From Chryseobacterium sp. JUb7 (GTDB lineage Bacteria > Bacteroidota > Bacteroidia > Flavobacteriales > Weeksellaceae), in assembly GCF_024806495.1 (NCBI RefSeq), contig NZ_JANUFF010000002.1, forward strand, positions 639,336 through 703,335: DNA of 64,000 nt, written 5' to 3'. The number at the start of each line of letters is the position of its first letter. Position 1 is the first letter of the stretch. Shown in pieces: positions 27,831 to 35,392 of the stretch. The position numbers were made by a program, and so were the translations under genes. The notes below the pieces were generated by a model that saw only the letters and a program-made list of their open reading frames with translations, was not told where the DNA came from and did no database searches.

Positions 27831-29354
27831 ATGATTATTAATAATTTCATAAGGAAAAATATTTTCTTATTTATTCTACTATTATCAAATTTCGTAATTT
27901 GTCAGAATTCCAGTATAAGGGAAATTGATGACCTGCTTAAAAAAGCAGAACACAGCCATCAGTCATATAAAGATCGTGAAGAATTAGAATTAGCTCAAAA
28001 AGCAAACATTATAGCCCAAAAAGAAGGTAATTCGGAAAAAATAGCAGAAAGTTATTATATCATTGCTCGCTCATTCGCATGTTTAGAACTTCAAAAACAA
28101 AGCTTATATTTTGTAAATAAAGCTCAGAAAGAAAACTACAGTCTTAAAAATCCTTTGATTCAGGCTAAGCTGAAAGAGATAAAAGCTAATGATTATTTTA
28201 CGTTATCTCTTCAATCTCAAGGAAAAAAAGAGCTGTTTGACATTATAAAACTTCTAAAAGAGAAAAAAGACACGTCCTCTATTAAACTTTTATCCAGGAC
28301 ATATGAATATATAGGGAACTTGCATTTTGATCAAAACAATTTAGATTCCTCATTTATCTATTACAAACGTTCTTATAAAGAAATTAAGAAACTTCCTGCC
28401 AGTAGTTCCACGAGTCGATTATTCAGTTATTACACTGCTATTGGTAATGCCTATTTAAAAAGAAAAAAATATGACTCGGCTTTATATTATTATGTTAAAA
28501 GTTCTGAAATAGATAAAAAACATAGATTTACTACAGGTTTTATATCTTCTATTTCATTAGGAAATTACTATAAAGAACAAAAACAGTATGAAAAGGCTTT
28601 GCAATTTTATTTAAAAGCTAATGAAGATTTAGAGAAAAATAACATTAACAATTATCCTTTTAATTATATCAACAAAAATATCGATCAACTCTACGCTCAG
28701 CTTGGTAATAAGGAAAAAGAAAGTGAATATAACTCAATACATTATGAGACCGACAGAAAATTAGCGACCGAGAGAGCCCGAAATGTGGACTATGCTCTTA
28801 ATCTAATTTTAAAAGATCAGGATGATGAGTATAATGAGTCTCAGAAGAAAAAATACATCTGGATTATAATAAGCATCTCAGTTATTATTATTCTGTTTGT
28901 TATCATTTATAATATTCTCAGAAAGAATCTGAAGCACAAGGAAAATACAATAACAGAAGTTACAAAAACACTCCAAACAAAAGACGAGATTATTTCCAAA
29001 AAAAATATAGAAACAGAAGAGCTGCAGCTAAAAGTAAATGATGCTTATAGTGAAGTCATTGAACTTGCACAAAAAAATGATCCTTCTTTTTACTTTCGTT
29101 TTCAGGAAGTGTATCCTGAATTCCATAAAAAACTATTAGAAATCATTCCAACTTTAAGAACATCTGAGTTGACTCTCTGTGCTTACACATTTTTGGGATT
29201 GAATATTAAAGATATTGCTGAATACACTTATAAATCTCCCAATACAATTCGAAACAGAAAACAAAGTTTAAGAAAAAAATTCAGTATTCCGACTGAAATA
29301 GATATGGAAAAATGGTTAAAAGATTTACTTAATGAAGATACAGTACAAAAATAA
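27831..29354 (+). CDS. membrane-anchored TPR-HTH regulator, paralogue 2
   Basis: 507 residues with the same layout as paralogue 1: signal segment (NIFLFILLLSNFVICQ), TPR region, membrane span (WIIISISVIIILFVIIYNIL), coiled coil (KNIETEELQLKVNDAYSEVI) and HTH (FLGLNIKDIAEYTYKSPNTI). The cytoplasmic part is nearly identical to paralogue 1 while the TPR part has drifted, as expected if the three sense different ligands but use a related output. The ATG is 6 bases after the hairpin element. Confidence 0.82.
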   Translation: MIINNFIRKNIFLFILLLSNFVICQNSSIREIDDLLKKAEHSHQSYKDREELELAQKANIIAQKEGNSEKIAESYYIIARSFACLELQKQSLYFVNKAQKENYSLKNPLIQAKLKEIKANDYFTLSLQSQGKKELFDIIKLLKEKKDTSSIKLLSRTYEYIGNLHFDQNNLDSSFIYYKRSYKEIKKLPASSSTSRLFSYYTAIGNAYLKRKKYDSALYYYVKSSEIDKKHRFTTGFISSISLGNYYKEQKQYEKALQFYLKANEDLEKNNINNYPFNYINKNIDQLYAQLGNKEKESEYNSIHYETDRKLATERARNVDYALNLILKDQDDEYNESQKKKYIWIIISISVIIILFVIIYNILRKNLKHKENTITEVTKTLQTKDEIISKKNIETEELQLKVNDAYSEVIELAQKNDPSFYFRFQEVYPEFHKKLLEIIPTLRTSELTLCAYTFLGLNIKDIAEYTYKSPNTIRNRKQSLRKKFSIPTEIDMEKWLKDLLNEDTVQK

Positions 29355-29384
29355 AACAAACTTATAATCAATAACTTAAACAAA

Positions 29385-29414
29385 AGTAGTATGCAGATGG
29401 TATACTACTTTTTT
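29385..29414 (+). terminator. terminator of paralogue 2
   Basis: AGTAGTAT (29385-29392) with ATACTACT (29402-29409), then T6. Confidence 0.75.
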
Positions 29415-29589
29415 CTTTTTTTCATCTTTTTTGTTTCAATTTGTACAAATGAATTAATTTAAATTATTTGATGAAAAAAATACTAAATTTTATCAAAAAC
29501 AATTAAATTAATATTTATAAAATAATTGAACAATTTTAAAATCGAACTTATAAAAAGAGTTTAACAGCCTATTAAAATAATCTTCAAAA

Positions 29590-29769
29590 CACAAATGATG
29601 AAAATTTATTCAGCAAAGAATAACTAAAAACAAGTACAGGATGAAAAATAATATCGGCTAATATGCCCCCAAATTATCCGATATCTTTAACACAAATGAT
29701 GAAAAAATTTATTAAAAAGTAAAAGCACAAATGAAAAATAATACCGGGTAAAATGATCCGGTATTTTTT
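29590..29769 (+). other. duplicated micro-ORF/hairpin unit
   Basis: Two similar units. Each has an ACACAAATGATGAAA start (ORFs 29595-29627 MMKIYSAKNN and 29696-29722 MMKKFIKK) followed by a six-residue ORF (29641-29661 MKNNIG and 29731-29751 MKNNTG) whose 3' end enters a hairpin. Hairpin 1 is ATATCGG/CCGATAT (29651-29684) with GCCCCC in the loop; hairpin 2 is ATACCGG/CCGGTAT (29741-29764) followed by T6. Confidence 0.5.
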
Positions 29770-30129
29770 ATTACAATTTAAGAAATTTCTATGCAGCATT
29801 CCAAAGCCGCTGACAATCGCGATATCTGAAAATTACAATTCTCTATTAGAAGTATAAACTTTTATAGCCGAATGAAAAATAACCTCTGAAAAAATATTTG
29901 CCTTACTATTTTCAATAAAAACACTAAAAAGCACAATAGTTCATGTATTTTTCTGACAAGTTAATTGAAAACTGCATGATGACTTATTTTACAATATTAA
30001 TCAATACTTAATAAAATAGTTAATTTCAAGTAAAAAATAATAATAAATACGGAAATTCATTTAAATTTTTCGCAACACCTTTATTATAAGATCAACTGTT
30101 ATATTTTTGTATTAATTAAAAAACACTTA
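29770..30129. other. 360-bp gap, no gene seen
   Basis: AT-rich; no convincing ORF or structure. It must hold the paralogue 3 promoter; it lacks the GGGGC hairpin found before paralogues 1 and 2. Confidence 0.4.
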
Positions 30130-30147
30130 ATGATGAAATTAATATGA
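30130..30147 (+). CDS. five-codon upstream ORF overlapping the next start
   Basis: MMKLI in an AAACACTTAATGATGAAA context. Its TGA overlaps the ATG of paralogue 3 (ATGA), so translation may be coupled. Confidence 0.4.
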   Translation: MMKLI

Positions 30148-31652
30148 ATAAAAAATCAAGCTATACTAAAAAATATATTCTTTTTTTATTTCTTATACTA
30201 TCAAATCTTTTTATTTGTCAAAATGGTAAGTTTAAGGAAATCGATGAATTATTAGAAAAAGCAGAATACAGTCATAAAACCTATCAAGATTTAAAACAAT
30301 TAGAATATGGGGAACAAGCAAATCTTTTAGCTATAAAAATCAATAACTCAGAAAGAATAACGAAAAGTTATTACTACATGGCGCGTGCTTTATTCAATTT
30401 AGATTTACAGAAGAAAAGCCTTTATTACATTCAAAAAGCTACAGAAGAAAAGTTCTATCAAAAAGATATTAAATGGGAAGCATTAATAATGGAAATCAAA
30501 GCTTATAATTACGGTTCCTTAAATCTAATATCCCAACAAAGAAAAGAATTATATAATATTCTAAAAATATTAAAAAATAGTAAAGACAATGAATCGATTG
30601 AAATACAGGCCAGAACTTATGCCAACATAGGACAAAAAGAAAAAGATTCGATATTATATTTTTACAAAGAACAAGGAAAGCTTTTAAAAACCTTGCCTGA
30701 AAAACAGTACTTTTCTGCCATGAGTGAGCATTATTCTTTTTTAGCATATATATATCTTGAAAAAAAAATAATGGATTCGTCTTTTTATTACATAAAGAAA
30801 AGTTATGATATAAAAAGAAAATACAATGACCCCGTTCTCTATATGCAGCATTCAGCCCTGGGTGAATATTATTTCCAGGAAAAACAATATCAGAAAGCTT
30901 TAGATTACTTCTTAAAGTCATTTGAAAATATGCAAAATTTTTCATCCAGAGCAAATGAAAAAAAATACGTGTATGAACGTATTATTAAAATCTATTCTAT
31001 ATTAGGAGATCAGGAAAATCAAAAAAAATATACAATCCTTAATAGCAAAATACAGACTGAAGCTGAAACAGAAAAGAGCAAAAGTATAGATTATGCTCTT
31101 AACGTTATTCTAAAGGATAGAGATAATCAGTATAAAAATTCCCGACAGAAAAGCTATTATTGGATTTTTTTAGGGATCTCCAGTTTAATAATTTGTTTCT
31201 TTCTGATATATAAATTATTAAGGAAAAATTTAAGACACAAAGAGGTCATTATTTTAGAAAAAACAAACATTTTACAGCAAAAGGAAGACATTATTTCTCA
31301 GAAAAATACAGAAACTGAAGAATTACAGCTAAAAGTAAATGACGCCTACAATGAAGTGATCGCATTAGCAAAGGCGAATGATCCCTCTTTTTATTTCCGG
31401 TTTCAGGAAGTATACCCTGAGTTTCAGAAAATATTACTGAATAATCATCCGGGGTTAAGAAATACAGAATTAACCTTATGTGCTTATACATTTTTAGGTT
31501 TTACCATTAAAGACATTGCTGAATATACTTACAAATCTGTGAATACAATCCGTAACAGAAAGCAGAATCTGCGTAGAAAATTCAGTATTCCTACTGAAAA
31601 AGATATGGGAATATGGCTGAGAGAGCTTACCCATCCTACCATTACTATTTAA
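30144..31652 (+). CDS. membrane-anchored TPR-HTH regulator, paralogue 3
   Basis: 502 residues. Signal segment (YILFLFLILSNLFICQ), TPR-like repeats, membrane span (YYWIFLGISSLIICFFLIYK), coiled coil and HTH (FLGFTIKDIAEYTYKSVNTI, RNRKQNLRRKFSIPTEKDMG). Most diverged of the three in the sensor half. Start at 30144 is set by the overlap with the tiny upstream ORF and by the signal peptide directly after it. Confidence 0.82.
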   Translation: MNKKSSYTKKYILFLFLILSNLFICQNGKFKEIDELLEKAEYSHKTYQDLKQLEYGEQANLLAIKINNSERITKSYYYMARALFNLDLQKKSLYYIQKATEEKFYQKDIKWEALIMEIKAYNYGSLNLISQQRKELYNILKILKNSKDNESIEIQARTYANIGQKEKDSILYFYKEQGKLLKTLPEKQYFSAMSEHYSFLAYIYLEKKIMDSSFYYIKKSYDIKRKYNDPVLYMQHSALGEYYFQEKQYQKALDYFLKSFENMQNFSSRANEKKYVYERIIKIYSILGDQENQKKYTILNSKIQTEAETEKSKSIDYALNVILKDRDNQYKNSRQKSYYWIFLGISSLIICFFLIYKLLRKNLRHKEVIILEKTNILQQKEDIISQKNTETEELQLKVNDAYNEVIALAKANDPSFYFRFQEVYPEFQKILLNNHPGLRNTELTLCAYTFLGFTIKDIAEYTYKSVNTIRNRKQNLRRKFSIPTEKDMGIWLRELTHPTITI

Positions 31653-31817
31653 GTCGAAAAATATCTGAGGATAAAATGATTTGAAATTCATAAAAACTCT
31701 GATTAACAAATCATTACAAAAAACTAGTATACAGATGGTAGCCTAAATCTTTTGATCTTTAAATAATTAACCGTCTATTTGAAATAGTAAAAAGTAAGAA
31801 TTAGAAATAATAGAACT

Positions 31818-31859
31818 ATGGCAATATTAATTTCATCCGATATTGCCTTCTATTATTAA
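31818..31859 (+). other. micro-ORF/hairpin after paralogue 3
   Basis: A 13-codon ORF (MAILISSDIAFYY) overlying an 8-bp hairpin GGCAATAT/ATATTGCC (31820-31847). It resembles the other units of this locus; coding status unproven. Confidence 0.3.
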
Positions 31860-31933
31860 TATCGTTTAAGATTCTACATTTTATTTGCAATATAAATTAG
31901 TTTAATTCAATCTTCATAACAATCATCCACGAA

Positions 31934-31963
31934 GGTCTAAGATTCATTTCTTAGATCTTTTTT
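31934..31963 (+). terminator. terminator-like hairpin
   Basis: GGTCTAAG (31934-31941) with CTTAGATC (31950-31957), then T6. No gene is obvious just upstream, so it may end a small RNA. Confidence 0.55.
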
Positions 31964-32090
31964 ATTTAAAACTGTATGATCATTTTGAGAATAAAAAGAA
32001 AATATTTAAAATTAAATCAGGATCAGTGATCATAGTAATAAACTTACCCCATAAAAAATAAACAAATGATAATCAAATACTTGAATAAAA

Positions 32091-32120
32091 ATAGTATATA
32101 AATAGTATACTGTTTTTTTT
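32091..32120 (+). terminator. orphan copy of the regulator terminator
   Basis: Stem 32091-32098 with 32106-32113 and T8; homologous to the terminators of paralogues 1 and 2, and the following TTTGCATCAGTAA matches 27372-27384. No gene precedes it, which suggests a lost paralogue or a copied intergenic unit. Confidence 0.5.
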
Positions 32121-32198
32121 GTTTTTAAGTGAATTTTCTTTCTCTTTGCATCAGTAAAATTAATCAGGTATCTGAATAATTAAAAACCTTAAACACAA

Positions 32199-32276
32199 AT
32201 GATGAAAAATTTATATCTGCAGGTAAGCCCCAATACCGATGATATAAAATGTATTAAACACAAAGACACAAGATGA
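32199..32276 (+). CDS. micro-ORF, 25 residues
   Basis: Starts in AAACACAAATGATGAAA; peptide MMKNLYLQVSPNTDD plus a basic tail. The DNA forms TTTATATC/GATATAAA (32210-32248) with inner GGTA/TACC and a loop AGCCCCAA. Confidence 0.35.
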   Translation: MMKNLYLQVSPNTDDIKCIKHKDTR

Positions 32277-32401
32277 AAAAAGTACTGTAAAACCAGTATA
32301 GATATTTAGATTTAAATTTTACTAAAAACACAAACAAATGATGAAATTTTGATTTCTGCAAATTCCGTAAAATTTCTGATTTCAAAAATGAAAAACACAA
32401 A

Positions 32402-32479
32402 ATGAAAAAAAATTCAGTTAATGGTAAAAAAGGGCAGTATCTTAAAAAATATTGCCTTTTTATTTCTCCCTCAATCTAA
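32402..32479 (+). CDS. micro-ORF, 25 residues, with terminator
   Basis: Start context AACACAAAATGAAA; peptide begins MKKNSVNGKKGQYLKKYC. A GGCAGTAT/ATATTGCC hairpin with T-tract (32433-32461) lies within it, so it may be an RNA 3' end instead. Confidence 0.3.
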   Translation: MKKNSVNGKKGQYLKKYCLFISPSI

Positions 32480-32503
32480 CATTCTATTTTAATATCTTTA
32501 ATA

Positions 32504-32537
32504 AAAAATCCGATGAAAGTTTATTCATCGGATTTTT
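32504..32537. terminator. bidirectional terminator
   Basis: Perfect 14-bp stem AAAAATCCGATGAA with its complement, loop AGTTTA, T-runs on both sides. It ends the plus-strand micro-ORF region and the minus-strand tRNA-like array. Confidence 0.85.
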
Positions 32538-32712
32538 GCAAGGTAACTATCGAAAAAAGTAATGGGGCAGCGTTATGCCGGAGTCGAATCGGATAATCTT
32601 GCCGGAATTACCGGCTTCATTATTCCTCCCCTTCAAATGGTAACGAAGTAACTTTTTTCTACGACACCCACATATTTTTAAACAAGACAACAATCAAAAA
32701 GCGTATTGTCGT

Positions 32713-32789
32713 GCTCTAACCAACTGAGCTACTTTTCCTATTTAGATTTTGTGTTTTTGGACTGTGGAAAAGGCGGGACTCGAACCCGC
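32713..32789 (-). ncRNA. permuted tRNA-like module 2
   Basis: T-arm GCGGG/TTCGAGT/CCCGC (32773-32789), acceptor CTTTTCC paired with GGAAAAG (32766-32772 with 32732-32738, perfect 7 bp) over a 27-base loop, two-base linker TA, D-arm GCTC...GAGC (32713-32729). Confidence 0.75.
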
Positions 32790-32893
32790 GCCCCCGTCGT
32801 AATGAGCGAAGTAACACTATTCTACGGCACTTGTTTATATTTTTAAGGCAAATAAGGCAACAGGCGAAAAAGGTGTGCTCTTTTCAGAGCGCC

Positions 32894-32991
32894 GCTCTTA
32901 CCCATTTTGGGCAGTGAGCCGGCAATTCTACATCTGCGAGAGACTTGCGTTTTCTTCAGAAAACTTTTGCCCGGTTGGTTTTCAACCCAAC
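32894..32991 (-). ncRNA. permuted tRNA-like module 3
   Basis: T-arm-like hairpin GTTGG/CCAAC (32974-32991), an acceptor-like pairing CCG-G-GCA with TGCCGG, and a D-arm-like GCTC...GAGC (32894-32919), then an extra hairpin GCTCT-GAAA-AGAGC. Looser than the other modules. Confidence 0.5.
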
Positions 32992-33010
32992 TTCGCCAGT
33001 TCGGTCGCCC

Positions 33011-33037
33011 GAATTACGCTACCTTAGGACCGTTATA
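33011..33037 (-). other. 23S rRNA-like segment inside array 1
   Basis: On the minus strand the sequence includes AACGGTCCTAAGGTAGCG, preceded by TAT and followed by TAATTC. The helix 69-71 region of bacterial 23S rRNA has the same words with a single difference over 27 bases. Confidence 0.8.
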
Positions 33038-33097
33038 TTTACGAAGGAACCCTTCTCTACGGCACTTATTTGCATAAGTTTTAAATAAAAAGAGGCA

Positions 33098-33156
33098 AAA
33101 GACGAAAAAACTCTTTATATAAATCATTTTCAGATTTATTCTGGAGTCGAACCAAC
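33098..33156 (-). ncRNA. permuted tRNA-like module 4
   Basis: T-arm with loop TTCGACT (33140-33156), acceptor ATAAATC/GATTTAT perfect 7 bp with loop TGAAAAT (33119-33139), linker AT, D-like arm AAAGA/TCTTT (33098-33116). Confidence 0.65.
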
Positions 33157-33246
33157 ATCATAAGATTAACCGAAGTAAGTTTTCTCTAACGGCACTCTTC
33201 TTTTTTCTAAAATCAAGGTAATAATTACAGAATCTTTCGTGCATTT

Positions 33247-33303
33247 GCTCTACCTTCTGAGCTACCTCTCCTTTTCGAGGGAAAAGGCAGGAATCGAACC
33301 CGC
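33247..33303 (-). ncRNA. permuted tRNA-like module 5
   Basis: T-arm GCGGG/TTCGATT/CCTGC (33287-33303), acceptor CTTTTCC with GGAGAGG (33280-33286 with 33265-33271, two G-U) over an 8-base loop, linker TA, D-arm GCTC-AGAAGGTA-GAGC (33247-33262). Confidence 0.8.
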
Positions 33304-33521
33304 GACCCAATGTTTACTCAATCTCGAAGTATGATTCTAAAACGACACTTGATTTTTTTTTATTTTGTATAAACTTAATTGTTGTATTATTCATAAAACT
33401 TTTCTTTAAATTTCGAAGTCCGTGCCTGACTCAAAACTAATTTTTTCCAGACACTCCTTCCTATATTTTTTAAATCAAGGTAATAATTGCAGAATCCTTT
33501 CTTTATCATTTGCTCTACCAT

Positions 33522-33568
33522 CTGAGCTACATCTCGTTTACAACAGAAAAGGCAGGAATCGAACCTGC
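33522..33568 (-). ncRNA. permuted tRNA-like module 6
   Basis: T-arm GCAGG/TTCGATT/CCTGC (33552-33568), acceptor CTTTTCT against CGAGATG (five of seven pairs), linker TA, D-arm GCTC-AGATGGTA-GAGC (33522-33537). Flanks share ATTATTACCTTGATTT with module 5. Confidence 0.75.
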
Positions 33569-33748
33569 GACCTAATGAGCCACAATCGAAGTATGATTCT
33601 AAAACGACACTTGATTTTTTTATTTTTTTTAAGATCGAGCAATATGGCGAAAAGGCTCATATTCAATTAGAATTCGAAGGATTCCTTTTCTTACGGCATC
33701 GATTATTTTAAAGTAAGGTAAAAAATCAAACAGAGACCTGACCGCGAC

Positions 33749-33800
33749 GTGATAACCAATTACACTATCCTGAATTTTCAGGAGCAGGATTTGAACCTGC
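33749..33800 (-). ncRNA. permuted tRNA-like module 8
   Basis: The best example. T-arm GCAGG/TTCAAAT/CCTGC (33784-33800), acceptor TCCTGAA with TTCAGGA (33777-33783 with 33768-33774, perfect 7 bp) closed by two unpaired bases, linker TA, D-arm GTG...CAC (33749-33765). Confidence 0.82.
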
Positions 33801-34142
33801 AAAACCGCCCTTTAACGAAGTAACTCTATTTTACGACACTTACTTTTTTAAATTTTCATAGTTATTGTTTTTTGTTGAAGCAAAATTATTGCATTAGTGC
33901 GCATTCTTTTTACGCAATTAAATATTTTTAATTAAAAACCAAGTAACAGGTTATAAGAGTTTTTGAATATTGTTCAAATTGGAAGTTTGACGATGGAGCT
34001 CTTAAGATAACGACATTGGTTAGTTTAAACCGAGCAAAATAGCGAAAAGACTCTAGTTCAAGTGGAAATCGAAGGAATTCTTTTCTTACGGCATCGATTA
34101 TTTTTAAAAAAGGTAAAAATCAAACAGAGACTTATCGACAGA

Positions 34143-34190
34143 GCGATACCATTACGCCATTCCCAAATAGGAAACAGGATTCTAACCTGT
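34143..34190 (-). ncRNA. permuted tRNA-like module 10
   Basis: Duplicate of module 8 in the second block: T-arm ACAGG/TTAGAAT/CCTGT (34174-34190), acceptor TTCCTAT against TTGGGAA, D-arm GCG...CGC (34143-34157). Sequence has changed but pairing is mostly kept. Confidence 0.7.
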
Positions 34191-34538
34191 ATTGCTGCCC
34201 CCTGAAGTAACTCTGTTTTACGACACTTCTTTTTTTAATTTTTTATGGTTATTGTTTTTTGTTGAAGCAAAATTATTGCGTTAGTACGTATTCTTTTTAC
34301 GCAGTTATTTTTTTCTTTAATATTTTATGTTTTGTTCGTTTTGCCTTGAAGCAAAAGAACCAAAAATTCAAGACTTGGAAATTCCAGCTAAAAATTTTAA
34401 AAACTTCCTAAAATCTAAAAAATCAAGACTTTATATTTCCAACGCTTGTTCAAACAGTGGATATTTTTTAACGGAATTTTCCAAATTTTCTTAACGCCTC
34501 CATTTCCTAGGTCGCTTTTTACTACTGTTCTTTTTTAG

Positions 34539-34575
34539 GTCATTGCGAGAAATGAAATGACGAAGCAATCTCAAC
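34539..34575. repeat. dispersed intergenic repeat
   Basis: GTCATTGCGAGAAATGAAAT then GACGAAGCAATCTCA, a widespread type of intergenic repeat in Bacteroidota. 34311-34538 shows no gene. Confidence 0.6.
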
Positions 34576-34576
34576 A

Positions 34577-35230
34577 TCACATTCCTGTCATTAATTCTGA
34601 AATTTTTCCTGCATTTTCAATATTCATTTTTTTAAGAATTTCTGTGATCTTATTTTTAAATTTTATCTGATGTTGCATTACTTTTTCAAATTCAATTTTT
34701 AATTCAGATTCCTTAACCTCAAAAATTGGCTGTATGTCTATGGTATCTTTTATATTTAATTCAGAATAATCTGAAAATTGAATTTTTCCATTTTCTTTTT
34801 TATAGAAAATCCACGGATGCCCAATCCATATTTCTGACCAATCGGAAGTTTTATTATCAAAAATTTTCTTCCATTCTTTTATATTTCGAATATCTCCACA
34901 GCAAGTTGGAGTTATCAAAACCTGATCATTATCTTTTAAAACAATACCTCCATCAAAAGCTATAATTTGATCTTCAAATTCTTCCAAATCAATCTCCTGA
35001 AGATTTGTTTCTAAAATCATTTGTAAATTTTCATCATCAATAGTTTCTATATCAACTAAATAGGAATCTTTCTGGATCGTATGAAAGCCAAGATCTAATT
35101 TAGAAACTGTTTCTTCCCATTTTCGATACCATTCATTATGATCTGGGTAGTCAGAGGGTTCGGGCAGTTCATATTCTTCTTTAGAATATTTTAATGGACT
35201 GACTTCTATTGCATTAATGAGTTTCATCAT
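34577..35230 (-). CDS. hypothetical protein
   Basis: 217 residues, acidic, cytosolic. The middle has VLITPTCCGDIRNIKEWKKI and WSEIWIGHPWIFYK, a Cys-Cys-Gly-Asp plus aromatic pattern that is reminiscent of SUKH/SMI1-type immunity proteins, but I cannot assign it. It lies between array 1 and the Ro60 gene on the same strand. Confidence 0.6.
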   Translation of the reverse strand: MMKLINAIEVSPLKYSKEEYELPEPSDYPDHNEWYRKWEETVSKLDLGFHTIQKDSYLVDIETIDDENLQMILETNLQEIDLEEFEDQIIAFDGGIVLKDNDQVLITPTCCGDIRNIKEWKKIFDNKTSDWSEIWIGHPWIFYKKENGKIQFSDYSELNIKDTIDIQPIFEVKESELKIEFEKVMQHQIKFKNKITEILKKMNIENAGKISELMTGM

Positions 35231-35300
35231 AATTTATTGTTTTTCCTAGCCCCGATTGCAACGGTATCCTTTTGTGTAGCGAAGCATAATAAAAGATATA

Positions 35301-35324
35301 GCACTTCGACAAGCTCAGTGTAAA
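35301..35324. repeat. dispersed intergenic repeat
   Basis: GCACTTCGACAAGCTCAGTG, same family as the inverted pair at 5881-5964. Confidence 0.6.
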
Positions 35325-35392
35325 TTCCAAGCGGGAAATAGCTCCTAAAAAAATTAATGGTTATTAGTTTTTATTTTTAAAAGCAGTGCCTT

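Larger units (their letters stand above)
32644..34227. repeat. ten-copy short repeat of array 1
   Basis: Copies begin at 32644, 32807, 33042, 33171, 33325, 33587, 33675, 33816, 34070 and 34203. On the plus strand the pattern is CGAAGKAA, about eight variable bases, then YTACGRCAYTT. On the minus strand it reads GYCGTAR followed by TTMCTTCG. Both ends resemble the paired sequences reported for Ro60-binding helices of bacterial Y RNAs (as I recall them, GNCGAAG and CNNCGNC). Spacing is irregular, 88-262 bp. Confidence 0.75.
32538..34310 (-). ncRNA. array of tRNA-like, Y-RNA-like RNAs (array 1)
   Basis: 1.8 kb without protein genes. Read on the minus strand it contains repeated T-arm, then acceptor stem closed by a short loop, then D-arm: the order of a circularly permuted tRNA, as known for the tRNA-like module of bacterial YrlA Y RNAs. 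Ten copies of a short repeat separate the modules. The array lies just downstream of a Ro60 (TROVE) gene on the same strand, as Y RNA genes often do. Modules are listed individually below. First part 32560-32640 is a degenerate unit with the hairpin GCCGG/CCGGC and a T-loop-like ATTCGAC. Confidence 0.7.
33620..34310 (-). repeat. ~390-bp tandem segmental duplication in array 1
   Basis: Block 33620-33922 and block 34025-34305 share the words GAAGCAAAATTATTGC (33877 and 34264), TTACGGCATCGATTATTTT (33691 and 34086) and ATCAAACAGAGAC, with an unrelated ~110-bp spacer. Each block holds a non-tRNA hairpin unit and one tRNA-like module. Confidence 0.75.

Noticed and set aside
33011..33037. Fragmented rRNA operon
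   Set aside because: Only 27 bases match 23S rRNA; flanks are tRNA-like, not rRNA.
33422..33670. 82-codon ORF on the plus strand
   Set aside because: It runs across T-arm and D-arm sequences of tRNA-like modules and has no protein-like composition.
32644..34227. CRISPR-like array
   Set aside because: Repeats are imperfect, spaced irregularly (88-262 bp), and the spacers contain tRNA-like arms; no cas genes are present.
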